Assembly: GCF_030409755.1 (NCBI RefSeq)
Contig: NZ_JAUFQE010000001.1
Location: 1,302,001 to 1,366,000 of the forward strand
Reading direction: 5' to 3'
Source of the DNA: Vibrio lentus
Lineage (GTDB): Bacteria > Pseudomonadota > Gammaproteobacteria > Enterobacterales > Vibrionaceae
DNA: 64,000 bases
Numbering within the stretch: position 1 is the stretch's first letter; each line of letters begins with the position of its first letter. Of the stretch, positions 54,513 to 63,415 are shown piece by piece. The notes under the pieces were generated by a model. That model worked only from the letters and a program-made list of their open reading frames with translations, did no database searches and was not told the origin of the DNA. The translations under genes and the position numbers were made by a program.

Positions 54513-55361
54513 ATGAACAACCCAGCAATACAGCAGAGCGTAACGGCGATTATCGCAGACGATGAAGCACTGTTAAGACATCACCTAGATAAGAGCTTGG
54601 CTGAGGTTTGGCCGGAGCTAGAGATCGTCGGTAAGGCACAAAACGGTTTGGAGGCGATGCAGAGTATTCAGCAGCTTGAACCTGATGTGGCGTTTCTCGA
54701 TATTCGTATGCCTGAGCTGGATGGAATCTCACTAGCGAAACAACTCAACAAGCTAGATTCGCCGCCATTGATTGTGTTCATTACGGCTTATGACGAATAT
54801 GCGGTCAAAGCCTTTGAACACAATGCGATGGATTACCTGCTGAAGCCAATCAACGAAGAGCGTCTACTCGCTACCTGTCAGAAGGTTCAAGCACGTCTGT
54901 CGAACAATCAAACACAATCCGGTATTACGCCAGAACAGCCCGATATCACGGCGTTAATGAGTCAGCTTCAGCAATTATCTCAATCAACATCACAGCAAGC
55001 TCAACCTCCTTATCTATCGCAGAAAAAGTATCTCACATGGCTTAAAGCCAGTGTTGGGGAAGACATCCACCTAATCGCCGTCGATGATGTGGCTTACTTC
55101 AAAGCAGAAGACAAGTACGTCTCGATATTCAAAAAAGGCCAAGGCGGCTCTCTAGAGGAGTTTATTCTTCGCGTATCACTAAAAGAGCTGATCGCCCAGC
55201 TCAATCCTGATGAGTTTTGGCAGATCCACCGCTCAGTGGTAGTGAAAGTCTCGGCCATTGATAAGGTGAAGAAAGGGCTCTCAGGTCAGATGTCGGCTTA
55301 TGTCTTCGGAGAGAAGTTACCGATCAGCCGTGCCTCGCAAGCGTTGTTTAAGGGGATGTAG
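54513..55361 (+). CDS. LytTR-family response regulator
   Basis: 282 residues: receiver ([13 protein letters not shown]; phospho-acceptor Asp62 in [13 protein letters not shown]; Lys in [12 protein letters not shown]), a Gln/Ser-rich linker (about 135-165), and a LytTR DNA-binding domain ([31 protein letters not shown]). Partner of the preceding kinase. It probably controls the operon from 48.6 kb. The short gap before it contains a one-mismatch parS2-like sequence, noted below and not accepted. Confidence 0.94.
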   Translation: MNNPAIQQSVTAIIADDEALLRHHLDKSLAEVWPELEIVGKAQNGLEAMQSIQQLEPDVAFLDIRMPELDGISLAKQLNKLDSPPLIVFITAYDEYAVKAFEHNAMDYLLKPINEERLLATCQKVQARLSNNQTQSGITPEQPDITALMSQLQQLSQSTSQQAQPPYLSQKKYLTWLKASVGEDIHLIAVDDVAYFKAEDKYVSIFKKGQGGSLEEFILRVSLKELIAQLNPDEFWQIHRSVVVKVSAIDKVKKGLSGQMSAYVFGEKLPISRASQALFKGM

Positions 55362-55493
55362 AGAACTAGCTTAAATGGATGCATTAGGCTCTTATTAAAA
55401 CGCCACTTTAAATGAACACCGTCGATCTTACATAGCGCATGGTGATTTATAAAATGAAGATCTAGATCACAAAGGTATTCATCGAGTTAAATA

Positions 55494-55512
55494 TTAAATA
55501 ATAATCATTAAC
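55494..55512. promoter_or_regulatory. Possible Fur-box-like sequence before the M16 protease
   Basis: TTAAATAATAATCATTAAC shares 14 of 19 positions with the Fur consensus, in an AT-rich stretch 42 bases before the start codon. Matches at this level occur by chance in AT-rich DNA. Confidence 0.25.
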
Positions 55513-55553
55513 TCAATCTGTATATTGTCGATGAATGACATTAAGAGGTTGTT

Positions 55554-58322
55554 ATGAAAACATATTATTTAGCGACGGCTCTATGCCTCACCTTAGTTGG
55601 CTGTAGTTCAACATCAAGTATCACCGAAACCTTAATCCAGCCGGATCCGGCATGGACATCAGGTCAGCTAGCAAATGGCCTTACCTACCATGTTTATCCA
55701 GATCATGAAGAATCCGTATCTGTTCGTTTAGTCGTACACGCGGGCTCAATTCAAGAGACTTCTCAACAAGAAGGCTATGCGCACTTCTTGGAACACATGG
55801 CATTCAATGGCAGTAAAAATTTCTCTGAAAATGATGTGATTCGTCTCTTCGAAGATGCAGGCGCTAGCTTTGGCGCTGATATTAATGCTTACACCTCTTA
55901 TGAAGAGACGGTATACCAGTTAGATTTGCCAGATAACATCCAATTGCAGTCTGCCCTGACGTGGATGCGTGACATTGGTGATGGTCTGGATCTATCAAGT
56001 TCAGAAGTTGAAAAAGAGAAAGGCGTGGTTCTTGGCGAGTTTCGTATGGCTCGCCTCGATGATAAGTCATTCGGAGAGAAATTCTTTGACCACTTCATTG
56101 AAGGCAGCCCGTACGAATCGCAAGATGCATTAGGCACTAAATCGTCGATTGTGAATGCTACTCCTCAAGGCATCAGCAACTTTTATCAGACTTGGTATCA
56201 ACCTCAAATAGTTGAACTGGTGGTTTCTGGTGATGTGGATATCAAAACCGTGATTCCACTCATTGAAGAGAAGTTTTCGAACTGGGAGCGTGGCGACACA
56301 CCAAGACCAGAAAAACAGAAAGTGACCTCGTTCAATGAAGATGATTATGTTGAGTACGCAGGAAGAGAAGCGCCAAGCATCACTCTGACGTTTAACCGAG
56401 GTTTAGATAGAGTTGAAAATCATGCTCAGCAGCATCAACGCTGGTTGGATGAAACCGCTCAACAATTGATTCGACAACGATTAGAAGCAGTATTCAATGA
56501 TGCAGCGCTGCCGACTCAATGGATAGCGTCTGATGGCTATCGAATGGGGGCTCTGCACTATTCTTCAATAAGTGTTGGGTTTCCGGCTGGTGGCCGTGAA
56601 GTGATCCAACAAGATCTGCTTTCTACATTGGCATCACTGCGTGATTTTGGCGTTTCGGAAACGGATATCGTTGGCGAGCAGCACTACTACCAAGACTTGC
56701 TGGATAATATCGAGCACGACTGGGATAAAATGGACAGCGTTGAACACGCGAACTACAAAGCGAGAGCGTTAGTCACTGATCGAATTGTCCAATCACAGAA
56801 AGACTACCAAGTCAGTTTGGAAGCCTTCATTGCTAACTTGAGCCTTGAAGTGATTAACGACAACATCAAAAACCTACTTTCTGATGATTACTTCCTTGTT
56901 ATTGGTATGGATGACTCCGAAGACAGAACAGCGATCATCAACTCTCTAAATAGTTTAAAAGCCACGTATAGCGAGGCGGGAATTCCACCGCTTACGATTG
57001 GAACAGCAAGTGCCTTTGCTGTACCTAGTTCGCAAGGCGAGGTTGTGCTTGCTGAACAAATGTCCGTAGACCCATACATCCAAAAGTGGACGCTAAGCAA
57101 TGGTATCGACATGTGGTACTTGCGCGATTATCTTGCTGGCGATGATGTTGGCGTGATGTACATGAGCCTCGGCGGAAAAGCCGCTTTGGATCCGAGCTTA
57201 TACCCCGCCGTTGAGGTTGCGTTGCCTACCTTCGCTCGAAGTGGTGTTGGTGAGTTTACGGGTTCTGAGCTTTTAGCGTATTTTGACCGTGAAGATATTC
57301 GAGCCGATTCCTTTATTGGCAACACCCGCCATGGTATTGAATTTAATATTAATAAAGATGGGCTTAAAGATACGTTTGCTGCGCTTTATACCTTCATCAC
57401 TGCGCCTAAAATTGTTCCCGAGCAGTTAGAGGCCGTTAAGCAGGAGTTTGTACAAGGTCAAGAATCTTTCTTGAGCAGCCCTGTTGGCCAGTTTGAACGA
57501 GCGGTAAACCACAATATTTATCGTCAGGAAAGTGGTCATCACCTTGTTGATAAAGAGCGTGTTGAAGCGGTTTCCGTGGAAGATCTTAGTCATCTTCATC
57601 AGCAACTGTTTGGTCAATTGAGGCATAACCAATTGGTGATTGTGGGTGATATCGACCCAAGTGAATTAAAGCCTTTGGTTCAGCAATACTTGGCTTCGAT
57701 TCCATTAGAAAAAGCCGAGGTTCCTGACTTTAAGGTGGCTTATAAGCAGCCAACTGAGTCACGCATTGATTTGGCGATCAACAATGTGAATAGCGCAGAG
57801 TACGTCCTAAGAGTTATCTCTGAGCCTAGTATTGAAGTTAAAATGTCGGCAAAAGATGTTTTCATGGAAGACTTACTGCAACGTTTGCTGGCGGCTCGTT
57901 TAGACACTTATATTCGTGAAGAGTTGAGCTTAGATTACTCGCCATATACGTATGCAAAGTTGTTAGATAGCGAACCGAGTTATGAGTGGGTTATCGGGGC
58001 GATGGTAGCGCCGGAGAACGTTGATCAAGTCGAAGTGGCGATCGATAAGGTGATTACTGACCTTCTGCAAGGTGTCTCTGAAGAGGAAATGCGAGCGGTA
58101 GTGAAACAGTTCGAAGCTGATTTCGCGCCTCTAGAGAAGAGCTCTATCGACCAAGCGTGGTATGTGTCTCGTTATCTGCTCCATGGCTACGGTATCGAAG
58201 CTTTGTCTCAAGTAGAACGAGTGGCGAGATCGGTCTCTGTAGAAGAGATGAATGCGCTAGTGCAAAGTATCTTTGGTGAAAATAGCCGTAAGGTTAAGAA
58301 CATCATGCGTCCTAAAGCCTAA
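55554..58322 (+). CDS. M16 family zinc protease, lipoprotein
   Basis: 922 residues. A lipobox LTLVGC at residue 17 predicts attachment to the membrane. The N-terminal M16 half carries the inverted zinc motif HFLEH (77-81) with the third ligand in EVEKEKGVVLGEF; the C-terminal half is the inactive clam-shell partner (typical of pitrilysin/PqqL-like proteases of ~920-960 residues). PqqL in E. coli is a periplasmic M16 protease used in iron piracy; whether that applies is unknown. The stop codon lies in a 7-bp tandem repeat. Transcribed alone. Confidence 0.9.
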   Translation: MKTYYLATALCLTLVGCSSTSSITETLIQPDPAWTSGQLANGLTYHVYPDHEESVSVRLVVHAGSIQETSQQEGYAHFLEHMAFNGSKNFSENDVIRLFEDAGASFGADINAYTSYEETVYQLDLPDNIQLQSALTWMRDIGDGLDLSSSEVEKEKGVVLGEFRMARLDDKSFGEKFFDHFIEGSPYESQDALGTKSSIVNATPQGISNFYQTWYQPQIVELVVSGDVDIKTVIPLIEEKFSNWERGDTPRPEKQKVTSFNEDDYVEYAGREAPSITLTFNRGLDRVENHAQQHQRWLDETAQQLIRQRLEAVFNDAALPTQWIASDGYRMGALHYSSISVGFPAGGREVIQQDLLSTLASLRDFGVSETDIVGEQHYYQDLLDNIEHDWDKMDSVEHANYKARALVTDRIVQSQKDYQVSLEAFIANLSLEVINDNIKNLLSDDYFLVIGMDDSEDRTAIINSLNSLKATYSEAGIPPLTIGTASAFAVPSSQGEVVLAEQMSVDPYIQKWTLSNGIDMWYLRDYLAGDDVGVMYMSLGGKAALDPSLYPAVEVALPTFARSGVGEFTGSELLAYFDREDIRADSFIGNTRHGIEFNINKDGLKDTFAALYTFITAPKIVPEQLEAVKQEFVQGQESFLSSPVGQFERAVNHNIYRQESGHHLVDKERVEAVSVEDLSHLHQQLFGQLRHNQLVIVGDIDPSELKPLVQQYLASIPLEKAEVPDFKVAYKQPTESRIDLAINNVNSAEYVLRVISEPSIEVKMSAKDVFMEDLLQRLLAARLDTYIREELSLDYSPYTYAKLLDSEPSYEWVIGAMVAPENVDQVEVAIDKVITDLLQGVSEEEMRAVVKQFEADFAPLEKSSIDQAWYVSRYLLHGYGIEALSQVERVARSVSVEEMNALVQSIFGENSRKVKNIMRPKA

Positions 58323-58338
58323 AGCCTAAAGCCTAAAG
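58311..58338 (+). repeat. Tandem CCTAAAG repeat across a stop codon
   Basis: Four exact copies of CCTAAAG, then a degenerate fifth (CTTGAAG). The first 12 bases supply the last codons and stop (Pro-Lys-Ala-stop) of the M16 protease, so changes in copy number above two would not alter the protein. Confidence 0.9.
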
Positions 58339-58364
58339 CTTGAAGCCAACAGAAAGAGATAACT

Positions 58365-58396
58365 GAAAGCCAAGCGAGCATCGCTTGGCTTTCTTG
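58365..58396 (+). terminator. Terminator after the M16 protease
   Basis: GAAAGCCAAGCGA-gca-TCGCTTGGCTTTC, a perfect 13-base stem followed by TTG TTT, 42 bases after the stop codon. Confidence 0.88.
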
Positions 58397-58572
58397 TTTC
58401 TCCACCATTCATAACATCTATCCATCACCTGTTGTGAAGCCGTTTTAGATCTATGTAAATCTAAATTGCGAGGGTGCTTAATCGGTTGCATCGAATCATT
58501 TTCTAAAAAAATGTTTTAAATCAAGACAGCGTTTCATTTGTATTGTAGATTGACGATCTACGAGAATGTTGT

Positions 58573-59079
58573 TTGGATATTAGATTGCTTAAACTGGGTA
58601 CCCGATTAGTCTTAATGTTGTTTTTACTGAGCTTTGGTTTAGTGAATTCTAACGGCTATTCGTTTCCTTCTAAGCCATTTCAAATTCATTCGGCTCAAGG
58701 GCAATCTTCGCAGACTAATCTTTGTAAACAGGCAACTGCGGATAATCCGTCGGCCTATTTAGAGTGCGATAAGGTTCAGTTTGGCACCACGTCATTAGAT
58801 GACAGTTCCAACTATCACGACACTGAATCGAGCCTTCAAGCGACAGCCTTTCGACGCATGCTCAGCAATGAGCAAGAAAGCGTGGCCGACCTTGAGCCTG
58901 CGTATCATCTACTGATCGACTTCTCTCCCCCTTCAATACTGGCTTCTCTGCTCTTCAACACGCCGTTGTTGGATTCCAAGCAGCACTGGACCAGCATTGT
59001 GAGTTCTCCGTCCTCCCGGCTTTCTGGGTGGAAAGAGGGCAACATTCAATACTCGCATTTCCGAGAACTTCTTAGCTAA
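58573..59079 (+). CDS. vemP: VemP-like secretion-monitoring arrest peptide
   Basis: 168 residues, directly upstream of a second secD-secF pair, with a signal peptide (hydrophobic LVLMLFLLSFGLV) and a conserved-looking C-terminal part (HLLIDFSPPSILASLLFNTP, then SKQHWTS). In Vibrio alginolyticus VemP (159 residues) is exported, stalls its own ribosome near the C-terminus when SecDF function is low, and thereby exposes the secD2 ribosome-binding site. Position, size and architecture agree with that. The start is a TTG at 58573 with GAG eight bases upstream; an in-frame ATG at 58615 would shorten the signal peptide. Identity rests on context and remembered family features, so alignment is desirable. 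Confidence 0.82.
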   Translation: MDIRLLKLGTRLVLMLFLLSFGLVNSNGYSFPSKPFQIHSAQGQSSQTNLCKQATADNPSAYLECDKVQFGTTSLDDSSNYHDTESSLQATAFRRMLSNEQESVADLEPAYHLLIDFSPPSILASLLFNTPLLDSKQHWTSIVSSPSSRLSGWKEGNIQYSHFRELLS

Positions 59080-59352
59080 TCGTTTGACCCTAAATTGGTC
59101 GTATCGATGGTCGCCTCGTGCCCGTTGAACTCGCCAATTAACCCAATATAGCGACACACAATTATTAGCCTCACTATTACTCAATCAGCTTGTTTTGGTT
59201 GTGACTAGTTGTCGTTCGTGTTCGCAAAACATTAGTTATACCAATCGCAGTAAATAACTGGCCATCCTAGCTGGTTAAAACGCTCGAACACTGCTTTTTC
59301 CCGGCGCTATTTTTGAGCACGTGTTTACGGTGATTGGTAAAAAGAAGAGATC
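59080..59352 (+). promoter_or_regulatory. vemP-secD2 intercistronic regulatory region
   Basis: A 273-base gap without a gene or obvious terminator. CTTCTT in the last vemP codons (59068-59073, encoding Leu-Leu) can pair with AAGAAG (59342-59347), which overlaps the secD2 ribosome-binding site. In V. alginolyticus an RNA stem hides this site and a VemP-stalled ribosome opens it. The proposed pairing is my reading and short. Confidence 0.45.
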
Positions 59353-61152
59353 TTGACTGTGAAAAAACGCATTCCAAGAAAACAAATTAACCACTACTCA
59401 AAGTGGAAATACGTGGTGCTTATTGCCACCATCATCATCATGATTCTAAGCGCTCTACCTTCTTGGTTTGGCGAAAATGCCTCGGTTCAAATCAGTAACC
59501 GTTCTGAGCAGACGATCGACGCGACTCAAATTACGCAATATCTTGCTAGCGAAGGCATTCAAGCCAAATCAGCCTTTCAAAAAGACAAACGTTTAGTGGT
59601 GATCTTAGAAGACGCAGAGCAACAAGCGAAAGCCAAAGAAGTACTCAATGAGCGCTTCCTCGACAACGCGACGGTTGCGCTTGCTATGGAGCCTGCAGCA
59701 CCTAAATGGCTGACTGATATGGGCTTTGCACCTATTCAGCTAGGCCTAGATTTACGCGGTGGTGTGCAGTTCTTATTAGAAGTGGACATGGAACCGGTTT
59801 ACCACGCACAAGCGCAAGCGATGGTCGATGAGGTGACCAGTCAGGTGCGTTATGCACGCGGTAAAGTGGTGAACAACCAAGTTCAGTTTGATTTCCGTAC
59901 CGACGCCGATTTCGAAAAAGCACAAAAGCTGATTCGTGAAGAATTCCCACATTGGCTACGTGATCGTTCAGATAAGTCACTGACGTTAACTCAGTCTGAA
60001 GAAGAGCAAAGAACGCTACGCAACCTAACCGTTCAACAAAACCTGCAAATCATGCGCAGCCGTATTGAAGAATTAGGCATCACAGAAGCATCGATTCAAC
60101 GCCAAGGTGAAAGCCGTATTCGTATTGAATTGCCGGGTGTTCAAGACCCTGCAGCAGCAAAAGATGTGATTGGTGCAACCGCATCTTTGGCGTTCTACTC
60201 TGTTTACGACAATGCAACTCGCAATACTCAAACGCTAAAAGATACAGATGGCAACCGTGTCGTTGTCGCTCGCAAAGCAGTACTGAGCGGTGAACACATT
60301 ATTGATGCTCGTAGTGGCATCGGTGAGATGGGCAGTGCAGAAGTAAACATTACCCTAGATTCTTCTGGTGGTAAGAAAATGTCTGAGTTCTCACGTCACA
60401 ACATCGGTAAGCCAATGGCAACTGTGTACAGCGAGTACAGTCGTGACAGAGCGGGCAACAGCAAGCAAGACAGTGAAGTGATCAGTGTGGCAAACATCCA
60501 GTCTCAACTGGGTAGCCGCTTCAGAATTACTGGCGCAGGCAGCTTGGCTGAAGCGCAAGAGCTTGCGTTACTACTGCGTGCGGGTTCATTGACTGCGCCA
60601 GTGACCATCATTGAAGAACGTACCATTGGTCCGTCTTTGGGTGCGGAAAACGTAACCAACGGCTTTGCTGCTTTGGCGCTTGGGCTTGGTCTGACTTTAA
60701 CGTTTATGGCGCTATGGTATCGCCGCCTTGGTTGGGTCGCGAACGGCGCGTTAATCGTCAACATGACCACATTGTTTGGTTTGATTGCCTTGCTACCGGG
60801 TGCCGTCTTAACTCTGCCGGGTATTGCTGGTTTAGTACTGACCGTCGGTATGGCGGTGGATACTAACGTGCTTATCTTCGAACGTATTCGAGACAAGATG
60901 AAAGAAGGCCGCAGCTTTGCTAGCTCCATCGACCGTGGTTTTGACAGTGCGTTCTCTTCTATTTTCGATGCTAACGTCACCACCATGATCGTTGCTGTGG
61001 CGCTATATACCATTGGTAATGGACCGATTCAGGGCTTCGCTCTGACACTGGGCTTAGGCCTTCTAACCAGTATGTTCACGGGCATTTTTGCTTCACGAGC
61101 GATCATCAATTTGGTTTGGGGGCGTGACCAACGCCACGATGTAAGAATTTAA
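59353..61152 (+). CDS. secD: Protein translocase subunit SecD (second copy, SecD2)
   Basis: 599 residues: N-terminal membrane helix (about 16-34), large periplasmic P1 domain, then five membrane helices from about residue 435. RND-type motifs are visible: LGLDLRGGVQFLLEVDM, and DTNVLIFERIRDKMKEG in helix 4. With SecF it uses an ion gradient to pull exported proteins through SecYEG. Start at TTG 59353 (AAGAAGAG upstream); a GTG two codons later is possible. The vemP-like gene upstream marks it as the inducible SecDF2 set of vibrios, not the housekeeping yajC-linked copy. Confidence 0.94.
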   Translation: MTVKKRIPRKQINHYSKWKYVVLIATIIIMILSALPSWFGENASVQISNRSEQTIDATQITQYLASEGIQAKSAFQKDKRLVVILEDAEQQAKAKEVLNERFLDNATVALAMEPAAPKWLTDMGFAPIQLGLDLRGGVQFLLEVDMEPVYHAQAQAMVDEVTSQVRYARGKVVNNQVQFDFRTDADFEKAQKLIREEFPHWLRDRSDKSLTLTQSEEEQRTLRNLTVQQNLQIMRSRIEELGITEASIQRQGESRIRIELPGVQDPAAAKDVIGATASLAFYSVYDNATRNTQTLKDTDGNRVVVARKAVLSGEHIIDARSGIGEMGSAEVNITLDSSGGKKMSEFSRHNIGKPMATVYSEYSRDRAGNSKQDSEVISVANIQSQLGSRFRITGAGSLAEAQELALLLRAGSLTAPVTIIEERTIGPSLGAENVTNGFAALALGLGLTLTFMALWYRRLGWVANGALIVNMTTLFGLIALLPGAVLTLPGIAGLVLTVGMAVDTNVLIFERIRDKMKEGRSFASSIDRGFDSAFSSIFDANVTTMIVAVALYTIGNGPIQGFALTLGLGLLTSMFTGIFASRAIINLVWGRDQRHDVRI

Positions 61153-61154
61153 GC

Positions 61155-62078
61155 ATGAGTATTTCAAATATGACTATTTCAAACAGCAGCATGACTCGCC
61201 TTCGTAAGGTGATGTCTGTGATTTCTATTGTGCTGTTCATGAGCTCTGTGATGCTGGTGGCAGTGAAAGGTTTTAACTGGGGCTTGGACTTTACTGGCGG
61301 TGTGGTTGCCGAGGTTCAACTCTCTGATCAAGTAACCAAAGATGCGTTAAAAACCAAACTTGATACGGCTTTCCAACAAGACGTTCAAGTGGTTGGGATG
61401 GCAGAACAAGATCGCTGGACAATTCGTTACAGCCAACTGACAGACGCGCCACAGCCAAACTTAGTGGATGCTTTGTCTTCTGTAAGTGACCAAGTAAAAG
61501 TGCTTAACAGCAGCGTGGTTGGCCCTCAGGTGGGTCAAGACATGGTTGACCAAGGTGGCTTGGCGGTATTGGTGTGTTTCCTAATGATCATGCTGTACCT
61601 GAGTGTACGTTTTGAATGGCGTTTGGCACTTGGTGCTCTTGCCGCGATCATCTATGACGTGACGCTTATTTTAGGTCTGTTCGCGTTTACTCAGTTTGAG
61701 TTTAACCTGACTGTATTAGCGGCCGTACTAGCGATTCTCGGTTATTCATTGAATGACTCGATCATCATTGCTGACCGTGTGCGTGAAATGCTTCGCGGCA
61801 ATCCAAACGGTGATACTGACAACCGGCTTAACGAATCGGTTAAAGCGACCTTCTCACGCACCATGGTGACTTCAGGTACAACGCTAATCACCGTATCTGC
61901 GCTTTGGCTACTCGGTGGCGCTGCGCTGCAAGGTTTTGCTATTGCATTGGTTGTCGGCATTGTCAGCGGTACGTGGTCTTCTGTTTCTGTAGGTATCACA
62001 CTGCCTAAGTTACTTGGCCTACAGCCTTGTCACTACCAAGTGAAAGCGCCAGTAGAAGTTGAGGGTGAGTACCCTTAG
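61155..62078 (+). CDS. secF: Protein translocase subunit SecF (second copy, SecF2)
   Basis: 307 residues, six membrane helices; the family motifs GLDFTGGVVAEVQL after helix 1 and GYSLNDSIIIADRVREMLR in helix 4 are present. Starts two bases after secD2 and should form the SecDF complex with it. The first ~10 residues include a repeat of SISNM/TISNSSM. Ends ahead of a strong terminator. Confidence 0.95.
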   Translation: MSISNMTISNSSMTRLRKVMSVISIVLFMSSVMLVAVKGFNWGLDFTGGVVAEVQLSDQVTKDALKTKLDTAFQQDVQVVGMAEQDRWTIRYSQLTDAPQPNLVDALSSVSDQVKVLNSSVVGPQVGQDMVDQGGLAVLVCFLMIMLYLSVRFEWRLALGALAAIIYDVTLILGLFAFTQFEFNLTVLAAVLAILGYSLNDSIIIADRVREMLRGNPNGDTDNRLNESVKATFSRTMVTSGTTLITVSALWLLGGAALQGFAIALVVGIVSGTWSSVSVGITLPKLLGLQPCHYQVKAPVEVEGEYP

Positions 62079-62118
62079 GTTATCTATTCGTTCACAAGAC
62101 GACTTAGTAAATAACGTC

Positions 62119-62162
62119 AATAAAGCCCTTCGTTTATAACAAAACGAGGGGCTTTATTTTTT
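62119..62162 (+). terminator. Terminator of the vemP-secD2-secF2 operon
   Basis: AATAAAGCCC-TTCGTTT pairs with AAACGAGGGGCTTTATT (one mismatch) around a short loop, followed by TTTTTT. Confidence 0.9.
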
Positions 62163-62279
62163 ATAAGAGTCAGACAGTTACAGAAAAGAGAGCCTATTTC
62201 AAAAAACGATGGATTCAGCAGGCAAGCCCCCATGATATGAAGTATGTTTAGATGACGTCAGTAGAAATGAGGCAAAGGA

Positions 62280-63146
62280 ATGGAATATCGACATCAATGT
62301 CATGTAGGCGACCATGGGGATGCACTCAAGCATCCAGTATTGAGTGCACTGGTTAAATCATTAATGCAGCAACACTCACGCCTCAATGTTATCGACACAC
62401 ACTCAGGAACAGGGTGTTACGACCTAACCACCGCGCCAAGTAATCACGCGGGTGAGTTTGCGGAAGGGGTCGGATATCTTTGGCGAAATAAGGCTTATCT
62501 TCCGCCGGCATTCAGTTCTTTTATGTCGGTGCTGGAATACTACAATCCGAATCAGCTTATCTCTTTGTATCCCGGCTCTGCTGCCATCGCATATCAACAA
62601 GGCCGCAGCCAAGACAGCTTCTATTTTTCAGACATTCAGCAAGACGAAGCTGACCTATTGCAAACCAACATTGAGAAGCTACAACGCGATCTTGATGTCT
62701 CAAGCAAGCTCACTATTACCGCAGGCGATGGGCTTAAAGCGCTCCCTGATGATGTAGCTAAGCATGATAATCATCACCTGATCGTTATCGACCCACCCTA
62801 TGAAACCGATTCTGAATATCTTGCGGTGATTGATGCCTTGGTTAAGGCGTATCAACAATCTGAGAAGGTATCTGCCTTGATTTGGTACCCACTTTATACG
62901 GACGACAAGAGCTCACTGATTCTGAACCACTGTGTGACAGCGGTAAAAGATGGTTTGCTGCCAAGTCCGATTAAGTCGGAACTTCGCCTTCGAGATCCTA
63001 AGGGTGATGATCGCCTGATCGGCAGTGGCTTATTGTTGTTTAACCCACCCCAAGGCATTGCTGGAACGGTGGCTGATACTCTGGATTACTTACATAGTCA
63101 GCTCGCAACCAATGGTGAGGGTTATTGGCAAATGAGAAGTCTATAA
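62280..63146 (+). CDS. rlmJ: RlmJ-type 23S rRNA (adenine-N6) methyltransferase
   Basis: 288 residues. Start MEYRHQCHVGDHGDALKHPVLS corresponds to the RlmJ signature YRHxxHAGNHADVLKH, the SAM site is VIDTHSGTGCYDL, and the catalytic motif is DPPYE. E. coli RlmJ methylates A2030 of 23S rRNA. Two positions of the signature differ from the common form (CHVGDHGDA versus FHAGNHADV), so this may be a paralogue with a shifted target rather than the housekeeping enzyme. Transcribed alone. Confidence 0.85.
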   Translation: MEYRHQCHVGDHGDALKHPVLSALVKSLMQQHSRLNVIDTHSGTGCYDLTTAPSNHAGEFAEGVGYLWRNKAYLPPAFSSFMSVLEYYNPNQLISLYPGSAAIAYQQGRSQDSFYFSDIQQDEADLLQTNIEKLQRDLDVSSKLTITAGDGLKALPDDVAKHDNHHLIVIDPPYETDSEYLAVIDALVKAYQQSEKVSALIWYPLYTDDKSSLILNHCVTAVKDGLLPSPIKSELRLRDPKGDDRLIGSGLLLFNPPQGIAGTVADTLDYLHSQLATNGEGYWQMRSL

Positions 63147-63367
63147 ACCTGATTTATCTGGGGTTTATGATGAATTTCTAGACGCTGTTCACTAAATCAC
63201 TGTGACTATTGTGGTTTAAATTGACCAAAAGCTAACTTTTATCGATTGATTAATGGCTGTGAATCATTTAAAAATAGAATATCAATGCGCACAGGTGCAT
63301 ACTGGCTCATAAGTTAAATAATTACCCCTAATTAATATCAGATTGTGGTTTACCCCCTAAACTGCAT

Positions 63368-63400
63368 AAGGCTCGCACTAGTCACGCGAGCCTTTCTTTT
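63368..63400 (+). terminator. Hairpin terminator before the convergent HNH gene
   Basis: AAGGCTCGC-actagtcac-GCGAGCCTT followed by TCTTTT. It could end the rlmJ-type transcript from the left; the intervening 63147-63367 shows no gene. Confidence 0.75.
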
Positions 63401-63415
63401 GCTTGAAGAAAATGT

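Noticed and set aside
61583..61594. ATGATCATGCTG in secF, similar to an RctB 12-mer
   Set aside because: The last base differs from the consensus and the codons simply spell Met-Ile-Met-Leu in a membrane helix; no flanking similarity to origin iterons.
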